Shown piece after piece: positions 28,218 to 39,539 of a DNA stretch of 64,000 nt. Position 1 is the first letter of the stretch. Every line of letters starts with the position of its first letter. The stretch covers positions 116,360 through 180,359 of the forward strand of contig DDWS01000066.1 of NCBI GenBank assembly GCA_002347685.1, read 5' to 3'. This stretch comes from Syntrophaceae bacterium UBA2280 (GTDB lineage: Bacteria > Desulfobacterota > Syntrophia > Syntrophales > Smithellaceae). The translations under genes were made by a program, and so were the position numbers. A model generated the notes under the pieces. That model worked only from the letters and a program-made list of their open reading frames with translations, did not search any database and was not told the DNA's origin.

Positions 28218-29600
28218 ATGAAAAAATTTAAAAAAATACTGATCGCCAATCGCGGCGAAATCGCCGTGCGAATTATCCGCACATGCAAAGACATGGGAAT
28301 TCGCACCGTCGCGGTCTATTCACTGGCAGACAAAGAAGCACTTCATGTTCAACTTGCTGACGAAACCTATGAGATCGGTCAACCCGATGCGCTGGAAAGC
28401 TACCTGAATTTTGACAAGATTATCGACGTCGCGAAACAAAGCGGTGCGGACGCGATTCATCCCGGCTACGGGTTTCTTGCGGAAAACCCGGATTTTGTCG
28501 AACGCTGCGAAAAAGAAAACATCCTGTTCATCGGACCGCCGAGCGGCTGCATGGCGAAAGCCAAACCCAAAAACCGGGCACGGCAGCTCATGAAGATGAT
28601 CAATATTCCCGTCACGCCCGGGTGTGACGACGCCATCACCAACGGCACCGAGGAAGGTACGCTCAGGGCGAAAGAAATTGCAGCCGACATCGGATACCCG
28701 GTGATTGTCAAACCCTCCGGAGGCGGAGGCGGGATCGGTATCATGATTGCCCGCAATGAAGAAGAGTTGAGCAAAGCCATCGCCGGTGCGGAAACACGCG
28801 GTCTCAAGGCGTTCGGCATGTCGGCTTTTTATATTGAAAAGTTTCTCAAAGGCATGAAACATGTAGAGTTTCAGGTACTGGCGGACAGCCACGGCAACGT
28901 GGTGCACTTAGGCGAGCGCGACTGCTCTGTTCAGCGGCGGTTTCAGAAGCTGGTCGAGGAAGCGCCCTGCCCCATTGTGAGTCCGTTTTGGCGGATGAAA
29001 ATGGGCGCGGCAGCCATCGACGTGGCCCTCGCGCTGGATTATGTCGGCGCGCTCACCGTTGAATTCTTTTATTTTCCGGAAGAAAGAAAGTTTTATTTCA
29101 ATGAAATCAACTCACGCCTGCAGGTGGAGCATTGCGTCACGGAGCTGGTCACGGGCATCGACATCATCCGCGAGCAGATCCGGATCGCCGAAGGCGAAGA
29201 GTTAAGCTTCAACCAGGACGACATCCGGATGAACCTGCACGCCATTGAATGCCGTATCAACGCTGAAGACGCACTGAAAAACTTCATCCCCTCGCCGGGT
29301 ATCATCTCAAAACTGCGCCTGCCGCACGGGCCGGGCATCCGCGTTGATGAAGGGATTTATGAGGGTTACACCTTTCCGTATCATTACGACTCTCTGATGA
29401 TGAAACTGATGAGTGTGGGAAAAACACGTGACGACGCCATTGCCCGTATGAAACGGGCCTTAGGGGAGTTCGAACTTACAGGCCCGAAAACCACGATTCC
29501 CTTTCATCATGTCATTTTGAATGAAGAAGAGTTTCTAAGCGGCGACTACACCACGGACCTGGCCGACCGTCCGGAAATCAGAAACCGGCTCAAAGCGTAA
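28218..29600 (+). CDS. accC: Biotin carboxylase subunit
   Basis: ATP-dependent carboxylation of biotin, the first half-reaction of acetyl-CoA, pyruvate and related carboxylases. About 461 residues: N-terminal KILIANRGEIAVRIIRTC, Gly-rich ATP loop PSGGGGGIGI, ERDCSVQRRFQKLVEEAP, and EINSRLQVEH with the catalytic Glu/Arg. ATG 28218 follows AGGAGG; an upstream extension to 28152 is not needed. No biotin carrier protein or carboxyltransferase is in the window, so the partner is unknown and pyruvate carboxylase subunit A is possible. Confidence 0.92.
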   Translation: MKKFKKILIANRGEIAVRIIRTCKDMGIRTVAVYSLADKEALHVQLADETYEIGQPDALESYLNFDKIIDVAKQSGADAIHPGYGFLAENPDFVERCEKENILFIGPPSGCMAKAKPKNRARQLMKMINIPVTPGCDDAITNGTEEGTLRAKEIAADIGYPVIVKPSGGGGGIGIMIARNEEELSKAIAGAETRGLKAFGMSAFYIEKFLKGMKHVEFQVLADSHGNVVHLGERDCSVQRRFQKLVEEAPCPIVSPFWRMKMGAAAIDVALALDYVGALTVEFFYFPEERKFYFNEINSRLQVEHCVTELVTGIDIIREQIRIAEGEELSFNQDDIRMNLHAIECRINAEDALKNFIPSPGIISKLRLPHGPGIRVDEGIYEGYTFPYHYDSLMMKLMSVGKTRDDAIARMKRALGEFELTGPKTTIPFHHVILNEEEFLSGDYTTDLADRPEIRNRLKA

Positions 29601-29779
29601 ACCATCCGGAATTGATGCCAATCCCGCCGACATGTTTCAAAGTCGATGATCGCCGTCTTTGCAAACCGGCTAAAAACCGGAATTTTCAGAGCTCCTCAGC
29701 ATCGATCCTTTTAAAAACTAAAGTCTTCGACGTTTTTTTTCGATAACTGAGACTACGAATGTTTTTATGAAAGACAAGT

Positions 29780-30382
29780 ATGCAAATTCTGTTAGCGGAT
29801 GACGACGCCAATACCATCAATCTGGTCAGTAAGTATCTGATCAATTGGCGCTATGAGGTCGTGACCGCCCGAAACGGATTGGAAGCCATCGATATTATTG
29901 AGGGAAGCAATCCGCCTCCGCTTATTGTCCTCGACTGGCTCATGCCGGTGATGGACGGTATCGAAGTGATCAAACAAGTCCGGAAAAAGGAATTTTCCAC
30001 ACCCCCCTACATCATTCTCTTTACGATTCGCGATGAAAAACAAGCTATTATTGAAGGGCTGGATGCGGGCGCCAATGACTATGTGACCAAGCCTTTTGAT
30101 AAAGACGAATTTCACGCCAGAATTCGGGTGGGCGAACGGTTTGTCGAACTGCAAAACACCCTTGCCCAAAGGATATTCGAACTGCAGGAAGCCATGGTGC
30201 AAATCAATACACTCAGGGGTATTCTTCCGATTTGTTCTTTTTGTCATAAGATACGCAATGATCAAGAAAGCTGGGAAAGAATTGAAAAGTACATCACGGA
30301 TCATTCGGAAGCCAGATTCAGTCATGGCATTTGCCCGGAATGCGCCGAGAAGCATTATCCACAATTTTTGAAGAAAACATAA
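29780..30382 (+). CDS. Response regulator with CxxC-type C-terminal domain
   Basis: Receiver domain (residues 1-120) with acidic ADDD, phospho-acceptor Asp in VLDWLMPVMDG, and Lys in YVTKPFD. A helix (120-145) links it to a short domain with ICSFCHKIR ... FSHGICPECAEKHYP, a frequent tail in Deltaproteobacterial signalling proteins with two CxxC pairs that probably bind metal. It starts 10 bases before the hybrid kinase gene, so it is the first gene of a phosphorelay operon. Confidence 0.92.
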   Translation: MQILLADDDANTINLVSKYLINWRYEVVTARNGLEAIDIIEGSNPPPLIVLDWLMPVMDGIEVIKQVRKKEFSTPPYIILFTIRDEKQAIIEGLDAGANDYVTKPFDKDEFHARIRVGERFVELQNTLAQRIFELQEAMVQINTLRGILPICSFCHKIRNDQESWERIEKYITDHSEARFSHGICPECAEKHYPQFLKKT

Positions 30383-30392
30383 AGAGGCATGA

Positions 30393-33300
30393 ATGAGTAT
30401 TGATCTTCGCACGCTGGTCATTCTCGCCGGCATTACCAGTATCATCCAGGTCATTGCGCTGTTTTTCCAATACAGGGTGAATAAAGCCCGTCATGGTCCT
30501 GGATGGTGGGTGATCGGTTTCGCATTCCTGTCCATGGGATATGGCTTCCTTTTTCTGCGCGATCTCACGCCAATCAATGCGATCACCATCTTTCTTGCAA
30601 ATGCGCTGTTGGTCTCTGGCTATACTTTGATATACATCGGCGTCATGCGATTCCTTGACAAAAAGGAAAACCACCTATTCATTTTCACGATCTTAGCCAT
30701 TTTTATTCTTTCCTTGATTTATTTTACCTTTTTTAAAGACGATATTACCTTACGAACGGTGCTGATTTACGGATCTGGCGGGGTTATTTCCCTTTTATCC
30801 GCGCGAAGTCTTTTTCTTGCCAGGACGTCATCGTTTCGGGCATCGGCGTACTTCAACGCCGCGCTTTTTTTTGCCATGGGATGTTTTTATATCTTCCGGG
30901 CCCTGTTGACACTTACTGTTTCGCATGTCAGCGAATTATTCACCCCGACAGGGATTCAGACGGTTTCGTTTCTGTTTTTATTTCTTCAGGGCGTTTTACT
31001 GACATTTGGTTTGATCATCATGGTCAACCAGCGCCTCCATGCGGAATACCGTGAGACCAAAGACAACCTTCAACAGATTTTCAACACCGGCCCTGATTCG
31101 GTTCAGATCACACATCTGACCGACGGACGGTTTATTGACATCAATGAAGGTTTTACGAAACTCACCGGATACGAGCGCACCGAGGTCATCGGCAAATCGA
31201 CACTGGACATCAATCTCTGGAAAAATCCCGCGGACCGCCGGGTATTTGTTTCCACGCTCCTCGAAAAAGGTTCCCTCGAAAACATGGAAGCCATGTTCCG
31301 GCGCAAAGACGGCAGTCACATTATCGGTCTTATATCTGCCAAGATCACTGTTCTGCAAGGTGCCCATCATATTATCAGCGTGACCCGAGACATCACTGAG
31401 CGCAAGCGGGAGGAGCAGCACATAAAGGAAAACGAGGATATGCAGCGTCTGCTGCTCGAAAATCTTCCGGTAGGGGTTGTTATTGTCGATCCGAAAAGCA
31501 AAATGATTGAGCAGGTGAATCGTCATGCGGCGGATTTGTTTGGCGCTCCGGCGGATCATCTGGTGGATCATCGCTGCCATTCACTTCTGTGTCCTGCAGA
31601 TGACGGCGCCTGCCCTGTGTGTGATCTGGGTAAGAGCATCGACAACTCGGAGCGGGAAATGCTGTGTAGCGACGGAAGCCGTCTCCCGATATTAAAGACC
31701 GTGAAACGGTTCCGATTGAACGGAAGAGAAAAACTCCTCGAATGCTTTGTGGATTTATCCGGGCAGAAAAAGGCCAAGGAAGCCTTAACCGCAAGTGAAT
31801 CGCGCCTGCGTGCCATCACCGACTCTGCGCACGACGCAGTCGTGATGATGGATACGGAGGGTCTTATCTCCTATTGGAACCCCGCCGCCGAACGCATTTT
31901 CGGATATACGAAAGATGAAGCCGTTGGTCAGGATTTGCATACCCTTATCACACCGGCGCGTTATCATGAAGCCCATTTAGCCGCATACGCCGCTTTTCGA
32001 CAAACCGGATCAGGCAGCGCTGTGGGCCAGACGCTTGACCTGGAAGCTGTCCGCAAGGATGGCAAAGAAATCGATATCCAGCTTTCGCTTTCCGCCATCC
32101 GGATGGATGACGGCTGGCATGCCGTGGGTATCCTCCGCGACATCACTTCGCAAAAGAAGGCGGCGGAGACACTCGGCGACAGCGAGGAAAAATACCGTTT
32201 ACTGAACGAACATGCCGTATCGGCGATTGCTGTTCATGAAATCGTCCTTGACGAGGCGGGGCATCCGGTCGATTACATATTTTTGAGTGCGAATCCGGCA
32301 TTTGAAACCCACACAGGATTGCGGATCGCCGACATTATTGGCCGCCGGGTCACAGAGGTCATGCCCGGCATCGAGAAGGCACCCTTCATCGAAGCCTACG
32401 GACGAGTGGCACTGACCGGCGAATCCACCAGTTTTGAGGAGTATTCCGAACCATTGGACAGGTATTATTTCATTAATGCTTATCGGTTGGGAGAAGGACG
32501 TTTCGCCACGGTGTTTGACAACATTACCAGGCGCAAGCAGATCGAAGTCGAATTGCGAGAAAAGATTGAGGAACTGGACCGCTATTTCACATCAAGCCTG
32601 GACTTGCTTTGTATCGCCGGCGTGGAAGGGAAGTTCATCCGTCTGAATCCGGAATGGGAGAAAGTACTCGGCTATACCATAACGGAACTGGAAGGCCGAT
32701 CGTTTCTCGATTTTGTCCATCCGGACGATATGGCAGGCACGCTCGCGGTCATGTCGAAACTCGGCGCACAGACGACGATTTTAAACTTTGAGAATCGATA
32801 CCTGTGCAGGGACGGATCCTACCGCTGGATCGAGTGGCGGTCGCGTCCGCAAGGCGACCTGATTTACGCTGCGGCACGCGATATCACCGATCGCAAGCGC
32901 GCTGAGGCAGCCCTGATCGCCAGTGAAGCACAATACCGCCATCTGATCGAAAACAGTCATGATATTATCTACACGCTCAACACCGATGCGATCCTGACTT
33001 TCGCGTCGGACGCCTGGATGCTTCTTCTCGGATATCCGCCCGACGAGGTCATCGGCAAAGTCATTTTGCCGTATATTCATCCGGACGATATCCCCGAATG
33101 CACCTTGCGCCTTCAGCAGGTGATTGAAACAGGCCAAAGGCAGACGGGCATTGAATACCGCGTGCGGCACCATGACGGAAGCTGGCGATGGCACACCTCC
33201 AGTGTTGTCCCTCTTCGCGATGAAGCAGGAAAGATCACATCCCTAGAGGGCACGGCCCACGACATCACGGAACACAAAAGCAGAGAGCTCTATAGACAGT

Positions 33301-35864
33301 TATCCGCCAGCGTACTGAATATTTTCAATGAAACCGAAAGCCAGCCAGATTCAATCATACGGATTATCGACACCATCAAGCGGCACACCGGATGCGATGC
33401 CGTGGGCATACGCTTAAAAAGCGGGGACGACTTTCCCTATTTTGCTCAAGATGGGTTTTCTAATGAATTCATCCTTTCGGAAAACACGCTGACTGCCCGC
33501 GACCATACCGGCTGTCCCTGCAGGGACAAAGACGGGAAAACGCTTTTGGAGTGCACCTGCGGCCTGGTTCTTTCGGGGAAAACCGATCCATCCAATCCAC
33601 TTTTCACACCGGACGGAAGCTGCTGGACCAATGATTCCTTCCCCCTGCTGGAACTGCCCGCCGATCAAGACCCCCGACAGCATCCCCGAAATCTCTGCAT
33701 TCACGAAGGCTATGCCTCCGTGGCGCTGATTCCAATCCGCGCCAAAGAAAAGATTGTCGGGCTTCTTCAGATCAATGACAGGCGGAAAGGGTTTTTCACC
33801 TTGAGCGCCATTTTCGCGCTCGAGGACATTTGCGCCCATATCGGTGACGCGCTTTTGCGCATACAGGCGGAGGAAGCGCTGCGGGTCAGTGAATTGAAAT
33901 ACCGGTCCATTCTGGAAAATATTTCCGAAGGATATTATGAAACGGACCGCAAAGGCGAGATTGTTTTTGCCAACGAGGCCACCTTGTCCATGTTGGGTTA
34001 TCTGCCTCATGAAACGGAAAAGCTCTACAAGATGAACTACCCGGACCACATGACACCGTCAACCCGAAAAAAGTTGGACGATGCCTATCGGGAGGTTTAC
34101 AAGACGGGCGTATCAAGCCAGCTGGGCGAATTCGAGTTTATCCATAAGGACGGCACTTCCCGGGTCTATCAGCTGAGCATCGGTGTCAGAAGGGATACAG
34201 CCGGCAACAAAATCGGCTTCAGGACCATGACGCGGGATATCACCAAGCTCAAGCAGGCTGAGGTGGATATCCTGGAGGCAAAAGAAAAGGCCGAAGAGGC
34301 CAGCCGGGCCAAAAGTGAATTTCTTTCCATTATGAGCCATGAGATTCGCACGCCGCTCAATGCCATCATCGGCATGTCCGAACTGCTTTCAGAAACACGC
34401 CTCGATACTGAACAGGAAAACTATGTAAAGACTTTCAAAAACGCGAGTGAATCATTACTGGGCATCATCAACGACATTCTTGATTATTCAAAAATTGAAG
34501 CGGGCAAGGTGGACCTGGAATCGGCGAATTTCAACCTGGTGGATACGGTGGAAAGGGTATCTGAAATTCTGGCCATGCAGGCCCATCGGAAGAATATCGA
34601 ACTCATCGTGGATATTGAGCCGGACGTGCCGTACCAGCTTCTGGGCGATCCGCAGCGGCTCAGACAAATCCTGCTCAACCTGATAGGGAACGCGGTAAAA
34701 TTCACACAGCAAGGTGAAGTCTGCGTCAGGGTGAAAAAAATCAATAAAGATGCCGTCACGGGAAAATGTCTCGTCATGTTTTCTGTTGAAGATACAGGAA
34801 TCGGGATCCCGAAAGAGAAACTGCAGCATATTTTTGAACGATTTGCCCAGGCTGATTCTTCCGTCACAAGACAATTCGGCGGCACGGGGCTGGGGCTGCC
34901 CATATCGAAGAAGCTGGTGGAACTCATGGGCGGCCAACTCCATGTGGATAGTGAATCCGGCAAGGGCAGCAGCTTTTATTTTCGGCTTGAATTCGGCATG
35001 CTGGATGAAGCTGAAACCAGGCCGCGCGAATCCGCCCTGGATATGCGCGGACTGAAGGTGTTGGTGGTTGACGATAATGCGACCAACCGCCTGATCGTCA
35101 ACCGGACCCTTTCGCCCTGGGGCGCCGATGTGACGGAAGCCTTCGACGCCAAAGACGCAGTCAGGGAACTTCGCCGTTTAATCGATGCGGGCAATGAACC
35201 CTACAGACTCATTATCATCGACCGCCAAATGCCCGGCATGGACGGTTTTGAACTAGCGGAATATATCCATGACGAGCCCCGTCTTAACACATCGGTCATG
35301 ATCATGATGACGTCCGACTCATTCAACACCGATATGGACAGGGTTCGAAAGCTGGGCATCTCCGATTATCTGTTGAAGCCGGTAAAACGTTCGGATCTCA
35401 GAGGGGTTATTGAAAAAGCCCTTCGGACCGGAAAGCCCGCACAGGAAGAAAAGATCGCTCCGGCTCACACCTATGAACACCTCAAACCGCTCAAGATATT
35501 GCTGGTGGAAGACGCGGAAAATAACCGGATGCTGATCCGTGCCTATCTGAAGAAAACGCCTTTTCGCCTGGAAGAGGCGAAAAACGGAAAAATTGCCGTA
35601 GACAAATTCAGAACCGGACATTATGATCTCGTATTGATGGACATGCAGATGCCGGTGATGGACGGCTACACGGCCACCCGGGAAATCCGCAACTGGGAGC
35701 GCGAACAGGGTTTAGACGGCACGCCGGTTATCGCGCTGACCGCGCATGTGTTCAAAGAGGATGTTGAAAAGAGTATGGCGGCGGGATGTAACAGCCACCT
35801 GACGAAGCCCGTCCGGAAAGATGATCTGATCAATGCCATCGTCGGGCATACCGCAAAGGAGTGA
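30393..35864 (+). CDS. Hybrid sensor histidine kinase with multiple PAS domains
   Basis: A 1823-residue protein. The first 215 residues have about seven hydrophobic helices, a membrane sensor like 7TM modules. Then come PAS domains starting near residues 224, 349, 467, 598, 725 and 844, a GAF domain (about 984-1160, with CPC and CTCG cysteines), a seventh PAS (1166), HisKA with His1316 in [11 protein letters not shown], HATPase (N box and [12 protein letters not shown]), and two receiver domains from about 1555 ([15 protein letters not shown]) and 1700 ([15 protein letters not shown]). It lacks its own Hpt; the next gene supplies one. The signal is unknown. Confidence 0.95.
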   Translation: MSIDLRTLVILAGITSIIQVIALFFQYRVNKARHGPGWWVIGFAFLSMGYGFLFLRDLTPINAITIFLANALLVSGYTLIYIGVMRFLDKKENHLFIFTILAIFILSLIYFTFFKDDITLRTVLIYGSGGVISLLSARSLFLARTSSFRASAYFNAALFFAMGCFYIFRALLTLTVSHVSELFTPTGIQTVSFLFLFLQGVLLTFGLIIMVNQRLHAEYRETKDNLQQIFNTGPDSVQITHLTDGRFIDINEGFTKLTGYERTEVIGKSTLDINLWKNPADRRVFVSTLLEKGSLENMEAMFRRKDGSHIIGLISAKITVLQGAHHIISVTRDITERKREEQHIKENEDMQRLLLENLPVGVVIVDPKSKMIEQVNRHAADLFGAPADHLVDHRCHSLLCPADDGACPVCDLGKSIDNSEREMLCSDGSRLPILKTVKRFRLNGREKLLECFVDLSGQKKAKEALTASESRLRAITDSAHDAVVMMDTEGLISYWNPAAERIFGYTKDEAVGQDLHTLITPARYHEAHLAAYAAFRQTGSGSAVGQTLDLEAVRKDGKEIDIQLSLSAIRMDDGWHAVGILRDITSQKKAAETLGDSEEKYRLLNEHAVSAIAVHEIVLDEAGHPVDYIFLSANPAFETHTGLRIADIIGRRVTEVMPGIEKAPFIEAYGRVALTGESTSFEEYSEPLDRYYFINAYRLGEGRFATVFDNITRRKQIEVELREKIEELDRYFTSSLDLLCIAGVEGKFIRLNPEWEKVLGYTITELEGRSFLDFVHPDDMAGTLAVMSKLGAQTTILNFENRYLCRDGSYRWIEWRSRPQGDLIYAAARDITDRKRAEAALIASEAQYRHLIENSHDIIYTLNTDAILTFASDAWMLLLGYPPDEVIGKVILPYIHPDDIPECTLRLQQVIETGQRQTGIEYRVRHHDGSWRWHTSSVVPLRDEAGKITSLEGTAHDITEHKSRELYRQLSASVLNIFNETESQPDSIIRIIDTIKRHTGCDAVGIRLKSGDDFPYFAQDGFSNEFILSENTLTARDHTGCPCRDKDGKTLLECTCGLVLSGKTDPSNPLFTPDGSCWTNDSFPLLELPADQDPRQHPRNLCIHEGYASVALIPIRAKEKIVGLLQINDRRKGFFTLSAIFALEDICAHIGDALLRIQAEEALRVSELKYRSILENISEGYYETDRKGEIVFANEATLSMLGYLPHETEKLYKMNYPDHMTPSTRKKLDDAYREVYKTGVSSQLGEFEFIHKDGTSRVYQLSIGVRRDTAGNKIGFRTMTRDITKLKQAEVDILEAKEKAEEASRAKSEFLSIMSHEIRTPLNAIIGMSELLSETRLDTEQENYVKTFKNASESLLGIINDILDYSKIEAGKVDLESANFNLVDTVERVSEILAMQAHRKNIELIVDIEPDVPYQLLGDPQRLRQILLNLIGNAVKFTQQGEVCVRVKKINKDAVTGKCLVMFSVEDTGIGIPKEKLQHIFERFAQADSSVTRQFGGTGLGLPISKKLVELMGGQLHVDSESGKGSSFYFRLEFGMLDEAETRPRESALDMRGLKVLVVDDNATNRLIVNRTLSPWGADVTEAFDAKDAVRELRRLIDAGNEPYRLIIIDRQMPGMDGFELAEYIHDEPRLNTSVMIMMTSDSFNTDMDRVRKLGISDYLLKPVKRSDLRGVIEKALRTGKPAQEEKIAPAHTYEHLKPLKILLVEDAENNRMLIRAYLKKTPFRLEEAKNGKIAVDKFRTGHYDLVLMDMQMPVMDGYTATREIRNWEREQGLDGTPVIALTAHVFKEDVEKSMAAGCNSHLTKPVRKDDLINAIVGHTAKE

Positions 35865-35870
35865 TGTGGC

Positions 35871-36179
35871 ATGACAAATGAAAATCCCATAACGGTCAAC
35901 ATTGATGCGGACCTTGAAGATTTGATTCCGCAGTTTATGGAAAACACCCGCAATGATATCCTCTCGATGAATGATGCGGTGGCGGCAAATGATCTGGAAA
36001 CCGTCCGCAGAATCGGCCATAGCATGAAAAGTTACGGAATCGGCTATGGCTTTGATCACATCAGCACTCTGGGAAAGACGATAGAAAACGCCGCAACCGG
36101 CGGGGACGCTTCACTCATCCATCGTACCCTGGAGGAAATGACAAGCTATTTGAACAAAGTAAAGGTGATTTATGACTGA
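35871..36179 (+). CDS. Hpt domain phosphotransfer protein
   Basis: A 102-residue histidine phosphotransfer protein. The phospho-accepting His is in RRIGHSMKSYG, the usual HxxKG-like pattern of Hpt domains. It follows the hybrid kinase by 6 bases and overlaps the next gene by 8 bases. It would carry phosphate from the kinase receiver domains to a response regulator, a layout usually fused in one protein. Confidence 0.92.
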   Translation: MTNENPITVNIDADLEDLIPQFMENTRNDILSMNDAVAANDLETVRRIGHSMKSYGIGYGFDHISTLGKTIENAATGGDASLIHRTLEEMTSYLNKVKVIYD

Positions 36180-37077
36180 TCAAAATTCAATTCCCGCCGA
36201 GGCCGAAAGGCAAGATGACATGGCCGACGATAAAATCAGGATCCTGATCGTCGAAGACAGCTCGAACATCAATATGCTCTACGATCACGGCCTGCCGGAC
36301 GCGGTTTTTGAAAAGCGTTTCGCAACCAACGGCCAGGAGGGTCTCCTCATATACAATGACTGGCAGCCTGAAATCATGATTCTGGATGTGATGCTTCCCG
36401 TTGTCAGCGGCTATACGATTCTCAAGGAAATCCGCCAGAACCTGCAGGATTCATCGACCGTCATCATCATGTCCACCAGCCTGTCCGGCAAGGAAGACGT
36501 AACCACGCTTATGAAGATGGGCATCCAGGGTTATATCCTGAAACCTTTCGGCATGAAGGAAATCGGAGGAAAGATTTTAAAGTATTATCAAAAAGTGCAT
36601 CCCGGGAAGGCAACGGCTGCGCTTGCAATCCATGAAAGGATCATCGCTGATCTTGTCAGAAACGCTTTGAAGTCCAAGCTGGCCCCGAAAGTTCAGGAAA
36701 CGGATCAATGGCTGAATATCGCGCCGGATTTCACCGCGGACGAGTTTTCCGACACGATGACCGTGGAGGCGTTCTGCGGCGTATTTGGCACCGACCAATA
36801 TGATGTAACCGTCAAAGCGGACAACAATACCCTCGATAAAATCAACGAACTGCTAAGGATCCCCAACCTGTGCGACAAGATCACGGAAAAGAAAAAAGCG
36901 GATCTTTCAGGTGAGGACATCAAAAAAATCATCAGCGCGCTGGAACCCCACCGCAGTGCCGATTACGCAAATATTTCAGAAACCCTGCAAAACAAGATCA
37001 GGGCCCTGAACCGCCTTTTACTCAAGGCGGTCTATCCGGATAAACTTCCGGAAACAAGGCTGACCAAAACACCTTAA
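36172..37077 (+). CDS. Response regulator with unknown C-terminal domain
   Basis: A 301-residue protein. The receiver domain (residues about 17-138) has VEDS, the Asp in ILDVMLPVVSG and Lys in YILKPFG. The C-terminal 150 residues are helical, contain two cysteines, and match no output domain I know; no HTH is visible. It is the last gene of the phosphorelay operon and overlaps the Hpt gene by 8 bases. Confidence 0.88.
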   Translation: MTDQNSIPAEAERQDDMADDKIRILIVEDSSNINMLYDHGLPDAVFEKRFATNGQEGLLIYNDWQPEIMILDVMLPVVSGYTILKEIRQNLQDSSTVIIMSTSLSGKEDVTTLMKMGIQGYILKPFGMKEIGGKILKYYQKVHPGKATAALAIHERIIADLVRNALKSKLAPKVQETDQWLNIAPDFTADEFSDTMTVEAFCGVFGTDQYDVTVKADNNTLDKINELLRIPNLCDKITEKKKADLSGEDIKKIISALEPHRSADYANISETLQNKIRALNRLLLKAVYPDKLPETRLTKTP

Positions 37078-37185
37078 TCAAACCAGTGCCTTTGCGCATG
37101 ATCAGATGTAAACTATGCCCACGTGGTCGATAGGATGATTGGACTGCCATCTTACCCGCTCCTGGATAAGGCATACGGCTTGCTG

Positions 37186-38145
37186 TTAAACCCCTATTCC
37201 GTCGAATAACACCGTCGAAAGATACCGTTCGCCCGCGTCGGGAAGAATAACCACGATGTTCTTCCCGGCAAATTCCGGCTTTTTTGCCAGACGCACCGCA
37301 GCGGCTGCGGCCGCGCCGCAGGAAATACCGACAAGCATGCCTTCTTCTTTTGCAAGTCTCCGCGCAAATTCCACGGCTTCAGCGCTGTCCACCTGCTCGA
37401 CACGATCGACAACCGACAGATCTAGGGTATCGGGGATGAAGCCCGCGCCAATGCCCTGAATCTTGTGCGGCGAGGGTTTGAGTTCCTGGCCCGCCAGTTT
37501 CTGGCTGATGACCGGGCTTTCCCTGGGCTCGACGGCCACGGAGAGAATCTTTTTGCCCATCGTCTTTTTGATGTAGCGCGACACGCCGGAAATGGTGCCG
37601 CCCGTGCCGACACCCGAGACCAGCACGTCAATGCCGCCTTCCGTGTCGTTCCAGATTTCGGGCCCGGTGGTCTTTTCATGAATTGCAGGATTGGCCGGAT
37701 TCTTGAATTGCTGAGGGATGAAATACTTGTCCGGCTCGGATGCGGCAATGGCTTCGGCTCTGGCAATCGCGCCTTTCATGCCTTCCGTGCCGGGCGTCAG
37801 AATCAGATTCGCGCCGAAGGCCGCAAGCACACGCCGCCGCTCGATGCTCATGGTTTCCGGCATGGTGAGTGTGAGCTTGTAGCCGCGGGCCGCCGCCACG
37901 TAAGCCAGTGCAATACCGGTGTTGCCGCTGGTGGGCTCGATGATTTCCACACCGGGTTTGAGCAGCTTTTTTTCTTCAGCGTCCCAGATCATGGCCGCGC
38001 CGATCCGGCATTTCACGGAATAGGCGGGGTTGCGTCCTTCGATTTTCGCAAGCACCGTTGCCTTCGCGCCGTCGGTCACGCGGTTTAATTTCACCAGCGG
38101 TGTATTGCCGATGGAACGCGAATTATCTTCATAGATTCTTTTCAT
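37186..38145 (-). CDS. cysK: Cysteine synthase A (O-acetylserine sulfhydrylase)
   Basis: PLP enzyme making cysteine from O-acetylserine and sulfide, 319 residues. The start [13 protein letters not shown], the PLP-Lys region in SVKCRIG, and [16 protein letters not shown] are family hallmarks. GGAG precedes the ATG. It is the last gene of an rrf2-mnmA-metY-cysK operon on the minus strand. The substrate type (CysK or CysM) cannot be settled by motifs alone; CysK is more likely from length. Confidence 0.94.
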   Translation of the reverse strand: MKRIYEDNSRSIGNTPLVKLNRVTDGAKATVLAKIEGRNPAYSVKCRIGAAMIWDAEEKKLLKPGVEIIEPTSGNTGIALAYVAAARGYKLTLTMPETMSIERRRVLAAFGANLILTPGTEGMKGAIARAEAIAASEPDKYFIPQQFKNPANPAIHEKTTGPEIWNDTEGGIDVLVSGVGTGGTISGVSRYIKKTMGKKILSVAVEPRESPVISQKLAGQELKPSPHKIQGIGAGFIPDTLDLSVVDRVEQVDSAEAVEFARRLAKEEGMLVGISCGAAAAAAVRLAKKPEFAGKNIVVILPDAGERYLSTVLFDGIGV

Positions 38146-38165
38146 GGTTGGTCTCCTTTTTTATT

Positions 38166-38193
38166 CTTGATCCTTGGACCTTGAACCTTGTAC
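38166..38193. repeat. Degenerate heptamer tandem array (CTTGNAC)
   Basis: Four perfectly phased 7-base units, CTTGATC, CTTGGAC, CTTGAAC, CTTGTAC, between the metY stop and the cysK start; a fifth, poorer unit (CTAAATC) follows. Base changes occur only at positions 5 and 6. Confidence 0.65.
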
Positions 38194-39486
38194 CTAAATC
38201 TGCCCCAGCGCCTGATCGATATCCGCCAGAATGTCGTCTATATGTTCAATGCCGATGGACAGGCGGATGAAGTCCGGCGTCACGCCGGTGGCCTGCTGTT
38301 CCTCAGGCGTCAACTGCGAATGCGTGGTCGATGCCGGATGAATCGCGAGGGTTTTGGCATCGCCGATATTGGCCAGATGCGAGATCAGTAAAAGCGAATT
38401 GATGAACTTCTTTCCCGCCTCGATGCCGCCTTCGATGCCGAACCCCAAAATGGCACCCGCTCCGCGGCTCAGGTATTTGTCCGCTCTGGCTTTTTCCGGA
38501 GAGCAAGTAAGCCCCGGATAATTGACCCACGCGATTTTGGGATGGTTATTGAGATGTTCCGCCACGGCCAGCGCGTTCCGGGAGTGGCGCTCCATTCTCA
38601 GGTGCAGGGTCTCAAGGCCCTGCAAGAATAAAAACGCGTTGAAAGGCGACATGGCCGGTCCGAGATCGCGCAACAGCACAACCCGCGCTTTGGTGATGTA
38701 GGCGATATTCCCCATGGGTTTGAGCGCCTCGATGAAGTTGAGCCCGTGATAGGCCGGATCTGGATCGGCAATGAGCGGGAATTTGCCGTTGGTCCAGTCG
38801 AACTTTCCGGAATCCACAATCAGACCGCCCAGCGACGTACCGTGTCCGCCGATAAACTTCGTCGCGGAATACACCAGGATATCGACGCCGAAATCAAACG
38901 GCCGCAAAAGATACGGAGAGACCGTATTGTCAAGAATAAACGGGATGCCGTGCTTGTGGGCGATCGCGGCAATGCTTTCGAGGTCCGCCACGTCCATCTT
39001 GGGGTTCCCGATGGATTCAGCATACACGGCCTTCGTTTTCGGACCGATAGCGGCATCGATCGCGGCCAGGTCGTTGGACTTTACGAACTTCACCTTGATG
39101 CCCAGTCGGGGAAACGTATAGTGAAACAGCGTGTAGGTGCCGCCGTAGAGATTGTCGGCCGAGACAATTTCGTCGCCTGCCTGCGCGATGTTGAGAAGCG
39201 CAAGCGTAATGGCCGACTGCCCGCTTGCAAGTGCCAGCGCCCCGACACCACCGTCCAGTAGTGCGAGTCTTTTTTCCAGCACATCGTTGGTCGGATTCAT
39301 CAGCCGCGTGTAGATATTTCCAAATTCGGTCAGGCCAAAGAGCGCCGCCGCGTGATCGGTGTCCCGAAACTGATATGAGGTCGTCTGATAAATCGGCACG
39401 GCGCGCGATCCCGTCGTCGGGTCCGGCTGCTGCCCTCCATGCAGCACCAATGTTTCAATTTTCAACTGATTGTCAATTTTACTCAT
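38194..39486 (-). CDS. metY: O-acetylhomoserine sulfhydrylase (MetY)
   Basis: PLP-dependent Cys/Met metabolism enzyme of 430 residues, a length typical of MetY/Met17. Visible are [45 protein letters not shown] (PLP Lys in YSATK, read as VYSATKF) and [16 protein letters not shown] at the end. It makes homocysteine from O-acetylhomoserine, whose producer metX is at 62.0 kb. GAAAGGAT precedes the ATG. Flanking spacers on both sides hold period-7 repeats. Confidence 0.95.
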   Translation of the reverse strand: MSKIDNQLKIETLVLHGGQQPDPTTGSRAVPIYQTTSYQFRDTDHAAALFGLTEFGNIYTRLMNPTNDVLEKRLALLDGGVGALALASGQSAITLALLNIAQAGDEIVSADNLYGGTYTLFHYTFPRLGIKVKFVKSNDLAAIDAAIGPKTKAVYAESIGNPKMDVADLESIAAIAHKHGIPFILDNTVSPYLLRPFDFGVDILVYSATKFIGGHGTSLGGLIVDSGKFDWTNGKFPLIADPDPAYHGLNFIEALKPMGNIAYITKARVVLLRDLGPAMSPFNAFLFLQGLETLHLRMERHSRNALAVAEHLNNHPKIAWVNYPGLTCSPEKARADKYLSRGAGAILGFGIEGGIEAGKKFINSLLLISHLANIGDAKTLAIHPASTTHSQLTPEEQQATGVTPDFIRLSIGIEHIDDILADIDQALGQI

Positions 39487-39504
39487 ATTGATATCCTTTC
39501 ATCC

Positions 39505-39539
39505 ATGCACTATTCACCATCCACTATTCACTAATCACT
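39505..39539. repeat. Degenerate heptamer tandem array (ATTCACT)
   Basis: Five phased 7-base units, ATGCACT, ATTCACC, ATCCACT, ATTCACT, AATCACT, spanning the end of mnmA and the mnmA-metY spacer. The last two and a half units encode the C terminus of MnmA, so the array overlaps coding sequence. Confidence 0.65.
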
